64,000 bases of DNA from assembly GCF_020283565.1 (NCBI RefSeq), contig NC_060063.1, positions 25,846,777 to 25,910,776 on the forward strand, read 5' to 3'. Each line of letters starts with the position of its first letter. Position 1 is the first letter of the stretch. A program made the translations under genes and the position numbers. A model generated the notes under the pieces. The model ran no database searches. It was not told the origin of the DNA and was given only the letters and a program-made list of their open reading frames with translations. Origin of the DNA: Trifolium pratense (Eukaryota; Streptophyta; Magnoliopsida; Fabales; Fabaceae). Below are positions 53,195 to 64,000 of this stretch, piece after piece.

Positions 53195-53482
53195 TGTGTA
53201 AATCTATTATGCAATACCAAAAACACCCTTCATATTTGAATTTGCTTTCTAATACTTCTATGATGAGGATTTTAAATTTTGTGAGTTGAGAAGGCATAAA
53301 AGTTGCAAAAGGGCATTTTCGGTAGAGTTGTAATTTTTCTGTGAGGAGGATGGATACAATTTTATGCCAAATATGACAGTAATACCCCCACTTATTCAAC
53401 ACAACAAAAACAAAAAAATTAAGGGTGAGAGGGACAATTCAGTATTTTTGGTAGTATATTATTGTCTTTGATTAGTAGTTGA
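53195..53482 (-). repeat. Inverted repeat arm, presumed Helitron 5' region
   Basis: On minus: CAACTACTAATCAAAGACAA, AATACTGAATTGTCCCTCTC, then GGGGGTATTACTGTCATATT. Matches 55148-55455 on plus in the same order. Confidence 0.8.
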
Positions 53483-54540
53483 AGTAAGTAACAACAAAAG
53501 TGGCAGAGTTGAAATTAACAACGGTTCACCGTCCTATGCAAGTGGCCTCATTCTTTTGCTTTGAAATATAGTACGATTTAAATATAAGTAATTTCGAAAG
53601 GTATTTTGTACTGGTTTCACCTTGTAGGCAGTTGGTTTGAAGTCACGCCCTTTGAACCTTCTGGTACTCGGTTCGAAACTAGCGTATGACAGATGGAGGG
53701 AGTATTATTATATATATTGCTAGTAGTAGTAGTATATAACACTATGAGGTATTTCAAAATACCTCTCTTTTTGATTTAATTAATTATATAGTTGTATAAT
53801 AATTTTTTTTTTTTTTTTGAAATTCATTGATTTTACTTTTAGTCTCATAATTTTTTTTTATAAGAAAAAAAATAAGGTGAAGAGAATTGATGGGGAGTTC
53901 GGGGGAGCTCGGGAGAAACAATTGGTCAATGCTCCAGGACCATAAGAGAGAGAGACGCCACATCTCCACCCAAAACCTTAAGGCATTAGGTTAATGGGTC
54001 GCCTCTCTTATAAATCCAACATTCTTCTCATACATAGTCGATGTGGGACTTAACCACTCACACTTGAAATCCAACAAGAATGTTGGGGAAGATTTTAATC
54101 TCATAATTTACATATATTTATTAGTATTATGTGAATTTGTCCAAACTTTTATTAGTATTATGTGAATTTGTTTGTTGTAAATTTTATGTGTTTATATTTA
54201 TATAAATTTTATATGATGAAATTTTAAAAACACATGAATATTTTGAAAATATAAACATTGATGTATTATTTTTTATAAAATATTTGTTTTTTTTACATGC
54301 AAAAATCTATTAAATATTTGCAATGCTCCCGTTAAGGATTTTATGTGCACTTACAAGTTACATATGCCGATACACATTTTTAATGTTTTTGAAAACTTGT
54401 GAGTATTTTTCAAAATAGGGACGTTAACTTAATATTTTGCAAATTTTATGTTTTTTTTTACAATCAAATTTTATGTACTTATATATGCAAAAACATATTT
54501 TTAGGCCTCGATATGATAAATTGAGAAGGAGAGACTAGAT
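53483..54540. other. Spacer between the divergent arms
   Basis: No gene. 53950-54075 holds CCACATCTCCACCCAAAACC and GTCGATGTGGGACTTAACCA, words I associate with a dispersed plant repeat whose class I could not settle. Confidence 0.45.
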
Positions 54541-54892
54541 ATTTTTTTTTTTAAACGAAACAAACTCAATTAATATCATTAAATAATAAATATTCAATAC
54601 ATAAGGGAATGATCTCAAATCTATGGAAACTAGCTCAAACATTGGCCGCAGTAACAAAAGTATGAACAAACAAATTTACTTGTCTCCTAACAAACTTAAC
54701 CTCAAAGCTTACATAAAAAAATGACATGAGAAGAATAATATCATTAACGATTAAACTAAACTTCGAATTGCCTAGTCTTCCCTCTAAATCTAATAACATG
54801 TGGTATCGGCCGGTCTCTTTGTTGAAATGGGGAATTGCTATGAAGAATCCTACAAAGTGCTCTTTTGAAAAAGGGGATAAAGCTATGTTCAA
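54541..54892 (-). pseudogene. LINE scrap: end of an RNase H domain and poly(A)
   Basis: On minus, NSKFSLIVNDIILLMSFFYV then FEVKFVRRQVNLFVHTFVTA aligns with the last RNase H helix of copy 3 (FKVKFTKRQANMVAHTLARA). A T run at 54541-54553 is the poly(A) tail. It is a 5'-truncated insertion, its upper limit uncertain between 54790 and 54892. Confidence 0.75.
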
Positions 54893-55147
54893 GGTTAAAT
54901 CCTAGGAAGGATAATTCCCTTCTATTTATTTATCTTCAATAATTCAAGTCTTTTACTAGGGTAAAATTCTGATCAGCTTCACATGTTTTTTTATCGAGTC
55001 TCGGCCCCTAAGAATAATTTTAAAATCAAACATAGTTTAATTGAAATTGTCATATTCAGTTCCTTATTTTTAACCGATCAATCACACCATAGTACGAAAG
55101 GAAACATCTATTTGCACCTCTCATTTTTGATATTATACCTCATACAG

Positions 55148-55455
55148 TCAACTACTAATCAAAGACAGTAATATACTACCAAAAATACTGAATTGTCCCT
55201 CTCACCCTTAACTTTTTGGTTTTTGTTGTTGCTTTGCGTTTTGAATAATTGGGGGTATTTTTGTCATATTTGGCACATAAGCTCCACAATGCTCCTCAAA
55301 GCTTTTCTGCAACTCTCCCCAAATTGCCCTTTTTCGTTTTTTTGCCTTATAACCCCACAAAATTGGAGTTCTCTACCACTCAAAAGTTGCATGATAAATT
55401 TCAAAAAGCAAGGTTATATCTGGTATTTCATAAGCTATTTACACACTGTCCAATG
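55148..55455 (+). repeat. Inverted repeat arm, second copy of the presumed Helitron 5' region
   Basis: Begins TCAACTACTAATCAAAGACA and diverges from the 53195-53482 arm head to head; similarity continues weakly into the CT-rich stretch that follows. Confidence 0.8.
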
Positions 55456-57602
55456 TTAGAAGATTTCAATTTCAAATTTCATATTCTCCCTCTTTTTCTC
55501 CCTTTATAATCAATTTGTGTTTTCTGTCTCTTAATCTACTCATATTCATGTTCTATCTTCTCTTTCATTTTCTCTTTTCTTCTGCATATTTTTTCCTTAC
55601 TACTGATGTTTGTTCTTCTTATTTTGCAGAGAAAGAAGAATAAAAGAAAATGAAATCTTCACAAAGGTATGTCCTAGAAAAACTCGCATTTTCTTTGTTC
55701 ATCTATTTTTTCTATCTTTTATATCATGTTTTTAACAAACATATTTTTTCTTCAACTTTCCTTTACATCAATGATTCTATAGAATAAAAACAACTAATAA
55801 CAATTATTTATGAAAAAAAAATTTGTTGCAGAAAATAAATAAGAGCTTAGAAGATGCACTTCTCCAAAAATAAATAAAAAGTCAAGCAAATGAATATCAA
55901 TCTTCACTAATTTCTTTTTCATTAAACAAAAAACAGCAGCACCACATACATACTTATCAAAAGCATTGTTATCATTTTATTTTTCACTAATTAATGCAAT
56001 AATATGTTTTTTCCTTTCAGGATACATAAAGATACAAACAAAAATGAGAAGAAAACAAGAAACAGAGGTAAAAACAACTACTTAACACTTTTTTGGCTCA
56101 ATATTATTTTTTTAGCTTTTTTATTTTTTCATTCAAAATTTTCTTTTACACTAATCAATGTAACAATTTTTTTTCTTTTCAGATACATACAGATACAAAT
56201 AAATATGAGGAGGAAAAAAAGAAAGAAAGTTTGATTTAGGTAAAAATAACTTAATATTTATTGATGTTCAATATTGTTTTTAAATTTTAATTAAACATGC
56301 TGTTATGAAGAATAAAAATAAGTACTAACAATTTTATTTGGACAAAAATTGGTTGCAAAAGATAGAGCTTAGAAGATTTCAAAAATAAAATAAAATAATG
56401 ATTTTAATAAATAAATAAATAAAAATTAACGGATCTAAAAACAAATAGAAGAAAAGAGCTAGAGAAGTTGAGTTTGTGACTTTCATTAAAGTAATTGTTT
56501 TTCTATGAACATTTTTTAAATAACATTTTGTGAATGAAAACAACTACTAACATTTATTAAGTAATTAAAAAAAAATGTTGCGGAATAATAAGAGCTTGGT
56601 AGGTTTCAAACTAGAAAATGACCTTGCTATATTGTTTTAAAAAGATATGAACATAGATATAAAAAAATTTTAAACATGAAATTAAATTAAATAAATATGA
56701 GTGTTTCTTTATAGATATGAACATAGATATAAAAAAATTACTTTACCAGCAAAAATTATTCCTTTAATTTCTCTGATTTTGTTGTTGTTAAACTAGGAGC
56801 TTAGACAAAGAAGCAAACCTCTCATACAAAGATGTAAAAAGAAAAGAAAGAAAGTATGTTTCTGGCACAGTGATACAATTTCTAGCACGATTCCGATTCG
56901 GTGGTTACATTTTCCGGCGCGGTGGCTACATTTTCCGGCGCGGTGGCTATTGGCAAATGTATTCCGATCTTAATTTTTCGTTCTGGATTTTGTGGATGAG
57001 AAGGAGGAGAGCCTTTTTATAGTGATGATTTTTTAAATGGTGGTGTGTGGTGATCAAAATCTAGATCTAAACAAATTGAAAGCACCACTCTAACAACAAC
57101 AAAAAAGCAAAACAAAAGAGAAAGATAAAGAAGAAGGTTGAATAGGAAGATAGAGGATGAGATTTGATGGTAGCAAAATCAAGTTGGAGGCATTGGATTT
57201 GGTGGCCGGCGGCTAGGGTTTGTTTGTGGAAAACAACTTCTCAAAACTTCTTTCTTGAAGAGAGAGAAAGAAATTAACAAATGCTATGGATTTGTGAAAT
57301 AAAAAATACGTTAGAGAAAATAGAATGAATCCTATGGACTTCAAATAAAATTAAATCTAGCCTATGGACTCCAAAACAAAATTCAATTGAGTTAATTTCC
57401 AATTTTTAATACAATTAAATGAGAGCAAAACTTCTCAAGAAATTGCTTAAAAAAAAAACTTCTCAAGAAAAAAATTTAATTAATATATTCTAGACAAAAT
57501 ATACCTCTTACAATATTTAAATTAATGTTTTTTTGTCAATTTTTTTTTACGTAAAATTAATGTTATATATAGGACAAATTGATAATGTTTTAAAAATAAT
57601 TA
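55456..57602. other. AT-rich region with exon-like repeats
   Basis: No credible gene. CAGGATACATAAAGATACAA (56020) and CAGATACATACAGATACAAA (56180) begin two ~150-bp tandem repeats, each preceded by a pyrimidine tract like a splice acceptor. At 56895-56965, ATTTTCCGGCGCGGTGGCTA is repeated in tandem. Confidence 0.5.
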
Positions 57603-57731
57603 CTTACTCTGTCCCAAAATATAAGCAAAAATAAGTCAAAAAACTTGATGTATTTGGTTAAAGATTTAGACCAAATACGGTACATTCACTTTTGTTAATC
57701 ACTTTTTACTTATATTATGGGACGAAGGAAG
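57603..57731. mobile_element. Stowaway-like MITE, 129 bp
   Basis: Ends CTTACTCTGTCCCAAAATAT and CTTCCTTCGTCCCATAATAT (other strand) with TA on both sides. Confidence 0.75.
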
Positions 57732-57954
57732 TATTATACATCAAAAAGTTAAATGTAAATCGTTTGATGTTAATCAAACGACTCTAATTCACAGACTACA
57801 TCAAATTGAATGCATTGAATCCATTTGAGATATAACCAAAAATAAGAAAGAGAGATGTGATTTGTAGATAGATGACAAATTCACGGCCATACTGTAACAC
57901 ACCATTTGTTAACATAGCTTGATTGGTCATGTCATAGGCCCTCTATCCCATTGG

Positions 57955-58250
57955 AGTTGCACAGTAACAAAAAGTACTCCACAAGTCTTACTATATCCAA
58001 TTTCTACTCCAAAAGTACTACTTTTTGCTGAATTTGCAAAAAAATAAATAAATAAATAAAACTACAAGTAAAAATTTTATATTGAAAAAAAAAACTATTT
58101 TGACTTTTAAAAAAATTGAATGTATAATTTTTAAGAACTTTTTATATTGAGTCTCTTAACATGTGTCATAAGAATACACATTAAACTTTTCCATTTTTTA
58201 ATTACTTAGACATTTCCGGTTTATAAACTAAACATATTTTTTTTTATTAA
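57955..58250. repeat. Segment duplicated at 60715-61310
   Basis: CTCCACAAGTCTTACTATAT, CCAAAAGTACTACTTT, ATTTTGACTTTTAAAAAA and CTTAACATGTGTCATAA all recur in order in the second region, which has an extra internal stretch (about 60800-61110). Confidence 0.75.
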
Positions 58251-59315
58251 ATAATATGTATTATTTTTTCCTAAAGGTCACCGGAATAAGGTTGGTTGTG
58301 ACTGGATGGAAGTAGTTTGGTGGTTCATGGCTATAGAGATAAATGTGTGTGTATTGAGGGATTTGGATCCTCTCTAATTATTCTCTCATGTTTTCTCTCA
58401 TTTTGTTAATCTAATGGTTGACAAATCCTCCTACTATGTGCAATTTATTTTCTTTTTCTTTTGGTAACATTAGACAGTGGAATAAGGGAATTGGAGAATG
58501 CAAATAATTTTTTTTTATAACTAATTTATTAATATAATAATAACTCTTCACAAAAAATTTAAAAAATATAATAACTTCTTATAAAACAAAAGAAGAAATA
58601 ACTTACTCTCTCCATCACATATTATAAAGAGTTTAATTTTGAGCATTATTAATGTAAAGTTATTTTATACATGTATTTAATAATGTGTTATCATGTCGTT
58701 AAATGAATGAATACGCAACGTATTGAAAAACACATTTAATTATGTATAAAAATAGTTGAATGAAATCAAATATTATATCGATTTTTATTAGTATACAAAC
58801 ACTTTTTTTAACAAATTTATCAGATTTAATATTTACAATTCAAAACTACTGTATTATATACAGGACAATAAGTTGTTGCTCATAAACTTTCCAAAATAAT
58901 AATATATGTGGAGAAAATTTTCTTGATAAATCTTTTAGAATAACTATTATATATTATTGTACATGTTGCTCATATTTTAATTATAATAATTATTATACAC
59001 AGGATAAGTTATCGCCTGTAATTTTTTAAATCGCTATTATACATGGGGAGATGACCAATTTTAACTACTAAAATTAAATGATAAATTATTAAAAAATTAA
59101 TACCTTTATCAATTGATAAAATTTTAAAATACTTATCATACACAGGACAAATTTTCCGATCATTTTTTAAAATCGCTATTATATGCCGTAAGATGGTCAA
59201 TTTTAACTTCATTTTTTTTTTTATAATTGTATTTTAATGTGTAGTCAAATTTTATATGCCTATATATATTCTAGACAATTTCCCTGATAATCCAATTTTT
59301 CAAAATTATTTTATA
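58251..59315. other. Intergenic AT-rich DNA
   Basis: No gene. 58615-58760 shares words (ATTAATGTAAAGTTATTTTA) with the MITE-like stretches at 61700-61815 and 62902-63105. Confidence 0.45.
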
Positions 59316-59462
59316 CTTCCTCCGGTCCTAAATATAAGAGAGGATTTACTTTTTAGATTTATTTAGAATTTAATGTATTTGATTTATATTATAGGCTATA
59401 TACATTGCATTCTCAATGTATCTAAAAAGTAAATTTTCTCTTATATTTAGGACCGGAAGGAG
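59316..59462. mobile_element. Stowaway-like MITE, 147 bp
   Basis: Inverted ends of about 45 bp (CTTCCTCCGGTCCTAAATAT / CTCCTTCCGGTCCTAAATAT) flanked by TA (59314-59315; 59463-59464). Confidence 0.85.
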
Positions 59463-60019
59463 TACATAAATTCAATCAAATTGTAATGTGTAAAATCTAT
59501 TTGAAATAAACATGAAGAGGAGAATGAACCATTTTTCAAGCTAAGCTCCTTTTAAAAATCTATTTGGACAGAAATATTGAGAATAATGAGAAGATGAAAA
59601 CTATGTAATTTTTTTTGCAAAAAGGTGACCGGAAAAATTGGCCGGAAATTGGGTGTTTGGGTTGAGTTTGGAGATATCCAAGAGAGAAAGAGAGAAAGAA
59701 GACGTTTGAGTTGAGAAAGAAAAACGAAAGAGATAATGTTAAATGTTGAAGTGTGATATACATCACACTGTTGTACTAAAGTGCAGATTGTTTTATTTTT
59801 TTGACGAACTAAGTGCAGATTGTTTAATCCTATGTAAAAGTTTATTATAATTTATAACCATGTACTAAAGTAAGTACTCCTACTCTAAGGGATAAATAAA
59901 TAATAGTAGTAATAGTGAAAACAGGTTCACGGTTCACCAACCGTAAAAGAAAAGTAATAAAAGAGGTTGACTTTTATTTAATTTATTTTTATGTAAAAAA
60001 AAACTACTGTTTTTTTATA

Positions 60020-60343
60020 CTTCATTCGTCCCAAAATAAATGACCTAATATTTACTTTGCGTACTACTCCCTCTGTCCCAACAAAGAGTGACACAGTTGA
60101 TCGTTTCACGTCGATCCATAACTTTGACGATTAATATTTATATGATATACTTTGACGATATTTTTCTACTAATATGTATATGCAAATATTAGCATATGAG
60201 ATATTTGAATTATCTCGATGAATATTTCTAAAATATATAATTTTTAATAATAGATAGCTTAAGATATTTATGATTAAATATTTTTGTACATCGGCAAACG
60301 TTAAGGTGGTCAAAATAGGTCATTTATTTTGGGACATAGTGAG
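60020..60343. mobile_element. Stowaway-like MITE, 324 bp, probably with a second MITE end inside
   Basis: Ends CTTCATTCGTCCCAAAATAA and CTCACTATGTCCCAAAATAA (other strand) with TA both sides. CTCCCTCTGTCCCAACAAAG at 60067 and CTCCCTCCATCCCAAAGTAA at 60355 are further ends of related elements. Confidence 0.75.
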
Positions 60344-60714
60344 TATTTTACTTCTCCCTCCATCCCAAAGTAAGTGTCGAAGTTGTATTGGTGCACACCT
60401 GTCGATCCATAATTTAGAACTTTATTATCTTTCGTTGTGTATTATTAAAAATTATTAAAAGTTGATATTTTGAAATATCGATACAAATCTAACAAAATAT
60501 TATATACTAATATTTATCTTTATATATTTATAAAATAAGATAGTCAAAGTAGCCGATAAAATTTACGGGAGAAGCTGATAAAATTTAAAATTACCTTACA
60601 AATTTTTGAATTATATTGTTATACTCCAAAGAGGAATATCTTTTTGACTTATTCTATTTTACTTCAATCAAGGTCAGAATATTGACCTTCCCTATGCCAT
60701 TTTTCCTGCAACAT

Positions 60715-61310
60715 TTGAGTTGTCACAGTAAAAAAAATCACTCCACAAGTCTTACTATGTCCAATTTCCATTCCAAAAGTACTACTTTCTGCAAATGAAA
60801 TAAACCCAATGGAAAAATAGCGGTGCTACTTTATGCTCTAACACATCCAATCTCATTATTTATTTTCATTTTTTCTTGAACACTACTTCGTTGATTTTAA
60901 TTACTTTGCATATTAAAATTCAAATTTCTCCTTTCCATCACTTTCTCCCTATAAATTCGATTTCGTTTAAATTTCAAATACAAATATATAACTCAGTTTA
61001 CCTAACTAATTTAAATGTTAATTTATCTAAATTGTATATAATTCATTTTTTTTGTTTTTGAATCAATATAGTCAATTTTTTAACTCAATATATAATCATT
61101 GTTTTAAGAAATCTAAAAGTGAAAATTTTGTATTGGAAAGAGAAATATTATTTTGACTTTTAAAAAATTGAATGTATCATTTTTAAGATTTTATTTTATC
61201 GAGTCTGTTAACATGTGCCATAATAATATAGTTAAACTTTTCTATTTTTTAATTACTTAAGATATTTGCGATTTATAAAGTAAACATATATTTTTTTTAT
61301 TAAATAATTG
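60715..61310. repeat. Second copy of the 57955-58250 segment
   Basis: Same landmarks in the same orientation as 57955-58250, ending at TATTAAATAATTG. No gene. Confidence 0.7.
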
Positions 61311-61594
61311 TAGTAAGTTGATAAGACTTATCCAATGCAATAAAGACAACAACAAATGTCATTTACATGATATTTATCTAATCCTGCCGAAGCATGCCGA
61401 TCTACAGTGTTTTTTAATTTAAGAAAAGCTAAATACTACTAATTAGTATCGGACTAATTATAATTTAAACTAACGCGACGAAACAAGTTATCGCATATAT
61501 AAATTTAAAATTATTGTTATAAACAAATTATAATCAAAAGTTCACATTCAAATTTCATTGAATAACCGATATATCTGATCATTTTTATTATAGA

Positions 61595-61616
61595 CTAGAT
61601 ACATGCACTACATGTT
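61595..61616 (-). mobile_element. Possible worn Helitron 3' end
   Basis: On minus, ACATGTAGTGCATGT (5-bp stem), AT and CTAG followed by T. The hairpin is short and AT-rich compared with the clear ends at 16510, 37977 and 41988. Confidence 0.3.
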
Positions 61617-61836
61617 TTTGAGCAATAGTGGTAGACGAATGGTAAATGATTGGGCTTCAATGTTTGTTATATTGCATTCACGTTAATAAACATATGAATT
61701 TAATTTATATGCACCGTTAGTGTAAAGTTATTTTACACATGCGTCCAATAATATACCGACACATCATGTATGGTAATTAAAAACACATGATGTGGCAACG
61801 CATCATTAATGTATGTGTAAAAAATCTTTCTACATA

Positions 61837-61960
61837 AACCCACTTGGGTTGGTGCATTGGTATTGACTTGAGACCTGGGAGTGTGCTCCTCTTGAGGTCT
61901 GAGGTTCGATTCTCTCTGGCGCCAATTTGGGTGGACTAATTTAGCTTCTTCAAAAAAAAA
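61837..61960 (+). mobile_element. tRNA-derived SINE with perfect TSD
   Basis: A box in TTGGTGCATTGGTATTG, B box GAGGTTCGATTCTC, A-rich tail. Flanked by AAAATCTTTCTACATA (61821-61836 and 61959-61974). Best-preserved copy of the family also at 13586. Confidence 0.9.
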
Positions 61961-62086
61961 AATCTTTCTACATATTTAAGTGCACAACAATTAAACTCTA
62001 AACATATGTCCTAAACAATAAAAATTAAAAAACTCTTAAAATAATTTTTTTACATTAGTTACAACAAGACATTATCTATAAATTGC

Positions 62087-62260
62087 GGACCCGGATTCTG
62101 TGTAGTCATGCAGTCAATCACTTTATGATCGTCCGATCAAGATCGGACGATCATGATTTAACAACGGTATTTTTTACAATATTTATTTAAACTGTCTGAT
62201 CGTGATCGGACGCCTATCAAATAACTGCACTAAAAATTTGAATGCACATAATCTAATTCC
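62087..62260. mobile_element. Mutator-like MITE, 174 bp
   Basis: Ends GGACCCGGATTCTGTGTAGT and GGAATTAGATTATGTGCATT (other strand) with perfect 9-bp TSD ATAAATTGC (62078-62086; 62261-62269). Inside, CGTCCGATCAAGATCGGACG is a strong palindrome. Confidence 0.82.
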
Positions 62261-62901
62261 ATAAATTGCAACTCAAGTAGGGTCTTAACTTCCAACAATA
62301 TTAAGTTCAATTATAAGGGTCTTTACTAAAAAATGGCCAATTTAATCCTACTATTTTTTTTTGGTTTTTCAATCCCACTATTTTCAAATACCGAAAGAGA
62401 CACGTGTTCAATTGTTCGTTGGCATGATCAAGTAAGTTCTATTAAGTATATTTCAAATTTACATTTTCTCATTTAATTTATTTTGTTAACCTCCTTTATA
62501 TATGTCAATTTCTCATTTCTTCAACTAGGACTTATTGTCCCTGTTCCACCAACTTCACATTAGTCACACCAGTCTCTCCTATGCATTTAATAAAAGCAGA
62601 TTAAGATTTACCTCTACCTTGATCACAGGCTTCGGTTACCGATGAAAACAATCACCTTTTAGCACTATTACTTTACGTAAATTATTACCTTCCTTAGTTG
62701 ATCAATTCAAGGCACAAGGACAACCTTTGAACCACTAAATCATCTATGAAGAGCCAAATTAAAAATTGTCAAAGTTCCCTCCATTATTTGATTTTTTCCA
62801 ATCTCCAATAACTTACTCCTACTTCTTTTGTCAAAAAAAAACTAATAATTTACTCATACTTCTTTTGTAAAAAAAAACTTACTCCTACTTAAAAAAAAAC
62901 T
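62261..62901. other. Intergenic AT-rich DNA
   Basis: Nothing recognisable. Confidence 0.5.
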
Positions 62902-63105
62902 TACTCCCTCCATCCCGAGTTTAATTTATGTGCATTGTTAATGTAAAATTATTTTATACATGCATATAATATGTTGTCATGTCGTTTAATGAATGTTATA
63001 TGTCATGTGATTTAAAACACATTATATGAGATATCAATATATTATTGAATGTATGTGTAAGATAATTTTACACCGATGGTGTATATAAATTAAATTCTAT
63101 TATAA
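62902..63105. mobile_element. MITE-like repeat
   Basis: GAGTTTAATTTATGTGCATT on the left is mirrored by GGTGTATATAAATTAAATTC on the right, with ATTATTTTATACATGCATAT against ATGTATGTGTAAGATAATTT. Related stretches are at 58615 and 61700. No TSD established. Confidence 0.5.
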
Positions 63106-63376
63106 ACAAAAAAATCACAATTATTAATAAAAGTCAAATATAATAATGAGAAATACGACTTTTTGTGTTTTCCTTAAAATAAGTTTCATCAGAACAATGT
63201 GTGTTACTTGAAATATGACTTTTAAATACAATGTTTGTAACTAAATAAAAGTGACTTTTTTATAAGCAAATAAAATATTAATACAACTCATTTTAACTTC
63301 TAGGTCGGATAGAGTTGAGCTTGGTGCCAATTTTGAGAAATCAGAATGGTAAAATATTGAACTTCAATCAAATCAT

Positions 63377-63518
<142 letters not shown>

Positions 63519-64000
63519 GGAAACACACAAATAAAAATTAGCTAATAAGACCATCTTTAATGGTGTAGTACCTATTAGGTACTTATGATACTTATTAGGT
63601 ACTACCATTGAAGTACCACCAATTTGAGTATTTATTATGTACCACTTCTAAAATAAGAACTCTTTATCTCCTCTTGGACCCATCTTATTTTTCATTCAAA
63701 TATTCTTTTCATGGGACCCACTTTATTTTATATATTCAATTTGAATTAATGAATATTTATAAAAAAACACAAATTTTTTTGGTACATCACAAAAGCACAA
63801 TTTTTGAAATTATGTAATGTTATTTTAAATTATTTTTTAATTGAGTAATTCTTAAAATTTGACAATATTATTTTAAATTAAATTTCGAATTTTAATTATT
63901 TTTTTGAATTATAAGAAAAATAGTACATACTAATTTTGTAATTTTATCATTCAATCAATTTATATTATAAAATAGATAATTAAATAATAAGTTATTGTAA
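63519..64000. other. Intergenic AT-rich DNA
   Basis: Nothing beyond short inverted words (AGTACCTATTAGGTACT near 63569). Confidence 0.5.

Larger units (their letters stand above)
41988..53482 (-). mobile_element. Candidate composite Helitron B (3' end firm, 5' end tentative)
   Basis: The 3' end is clear: hairpin CCCGTGCGTATGCACGGG (41999-42016, one mispair), CTAG at 41988-41991, host T, and GC-rich hairpins beyond it. The proposed 5' end is TCAACTACTAATCAAAGAC, read on minus from 53482; a second copy begins the same way at 55148. Against it, the base before TC is T here and G at the other copy, not the expected A. Inside: a B3-like ORF, decayed exons, a host exon on plus, and later insertions (MITE, hAT, LINE). 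Confidence 0.4.

Noticed and set aside
53950..54075. Cassandra-type TRIM with 5S rRNA promoter
   Set aside because: GTGGGAC-like words are present but I see no 5S internal promoter and no paired LTR.
56880..57010. Repeated GGYIFRR peptide as a small gene
   Set aside because: Only a tandem 21-24-bp duplication in a short frame with no start context or family match.

Overview
The window is plant nuclear DNA, AT-rich and dominated by transposable elements. Three things point to a papilionoid legume, probably of the Medicago/Trifolium/Vicia group: the coding style of the LINE and Athila-type elements, tRNA-derived SINEs of a type I associate with legumes, and dense small DNA transposons. That placement is inference; no species-diagnostic gene is present. 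Only one convincing host gene is seen, an intronless RING-H2 protein of the BRH1/RHA type at 10881-11399 (-). Almost everything else is mobile DNA, and many insertions can be bounded exactly from target-site duplications (TSDs).

Layout. 1-3416: a LINE on the minus strand, cut by the window edge. 3646-3988: a Mutator-like MITE. 4039-7440: a probable Athila-type solo LTR on the plus strand, split by a 1,994-bp non-autonomous LTR element (5226-7219, minus) with identical 174-bp LTRs and a hairpin-forming minisatellite. 8-16.5 kb: MITEs, the RING gene, SINEs, and a decayed Helitron helicase with a recognisable Helitron 3' end (16510-16540). 18-22 kb: hAT-like elements and MITEs, including a near-perfect ~100-bp-arm palindrome. 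22.4-36.8 kb: a second LINE of the same family, split by a complete 11,850-bp Athila-type Ty3 retrotransposon (23804-35653, minus) with 1,177-bp LTRs that show no difference by eye, GATGT TSDs, one open gag-pol frame with all catalytic residues, and a separate 490-aa downstream ORF.

37.5-53.5 kb is the least ordinary part. It has two Helitron 3' ends of one family, each with several GC-rich hairpins (37977 and 41988, both minus), ~710-bp tandem duplications, a B3-like ORF next to one Helitron end, decayed intron-containing coding pieces on the minus strand, one well-preserved exon of a TMEM205/DUF4149-like host gene on the plus strand, and a 5'-truncated LINE with an RNase H domain (50642-52778). 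I read 41988-53482 as a candidate composite, gene-capturing Helitron; a second copy of its presumed 5' end lies head-to-head at 55148. 54.5-64 kb is a LINE scrap, Stowaway-like MITEs, a SINE with perfect TSDs, a further MITE and a long AT/GT microsatellite.

How it works together: the Athila element is the only part that looks capable of its own mobility (gag, protease, RT, RNase H, D,D35E integrase, PBS, LTR promoter). The LINEs are broken or truncated. MITEs, SINEs and the short LTR element are non-autonomous and would depend on enzymes encoded elsewhere.
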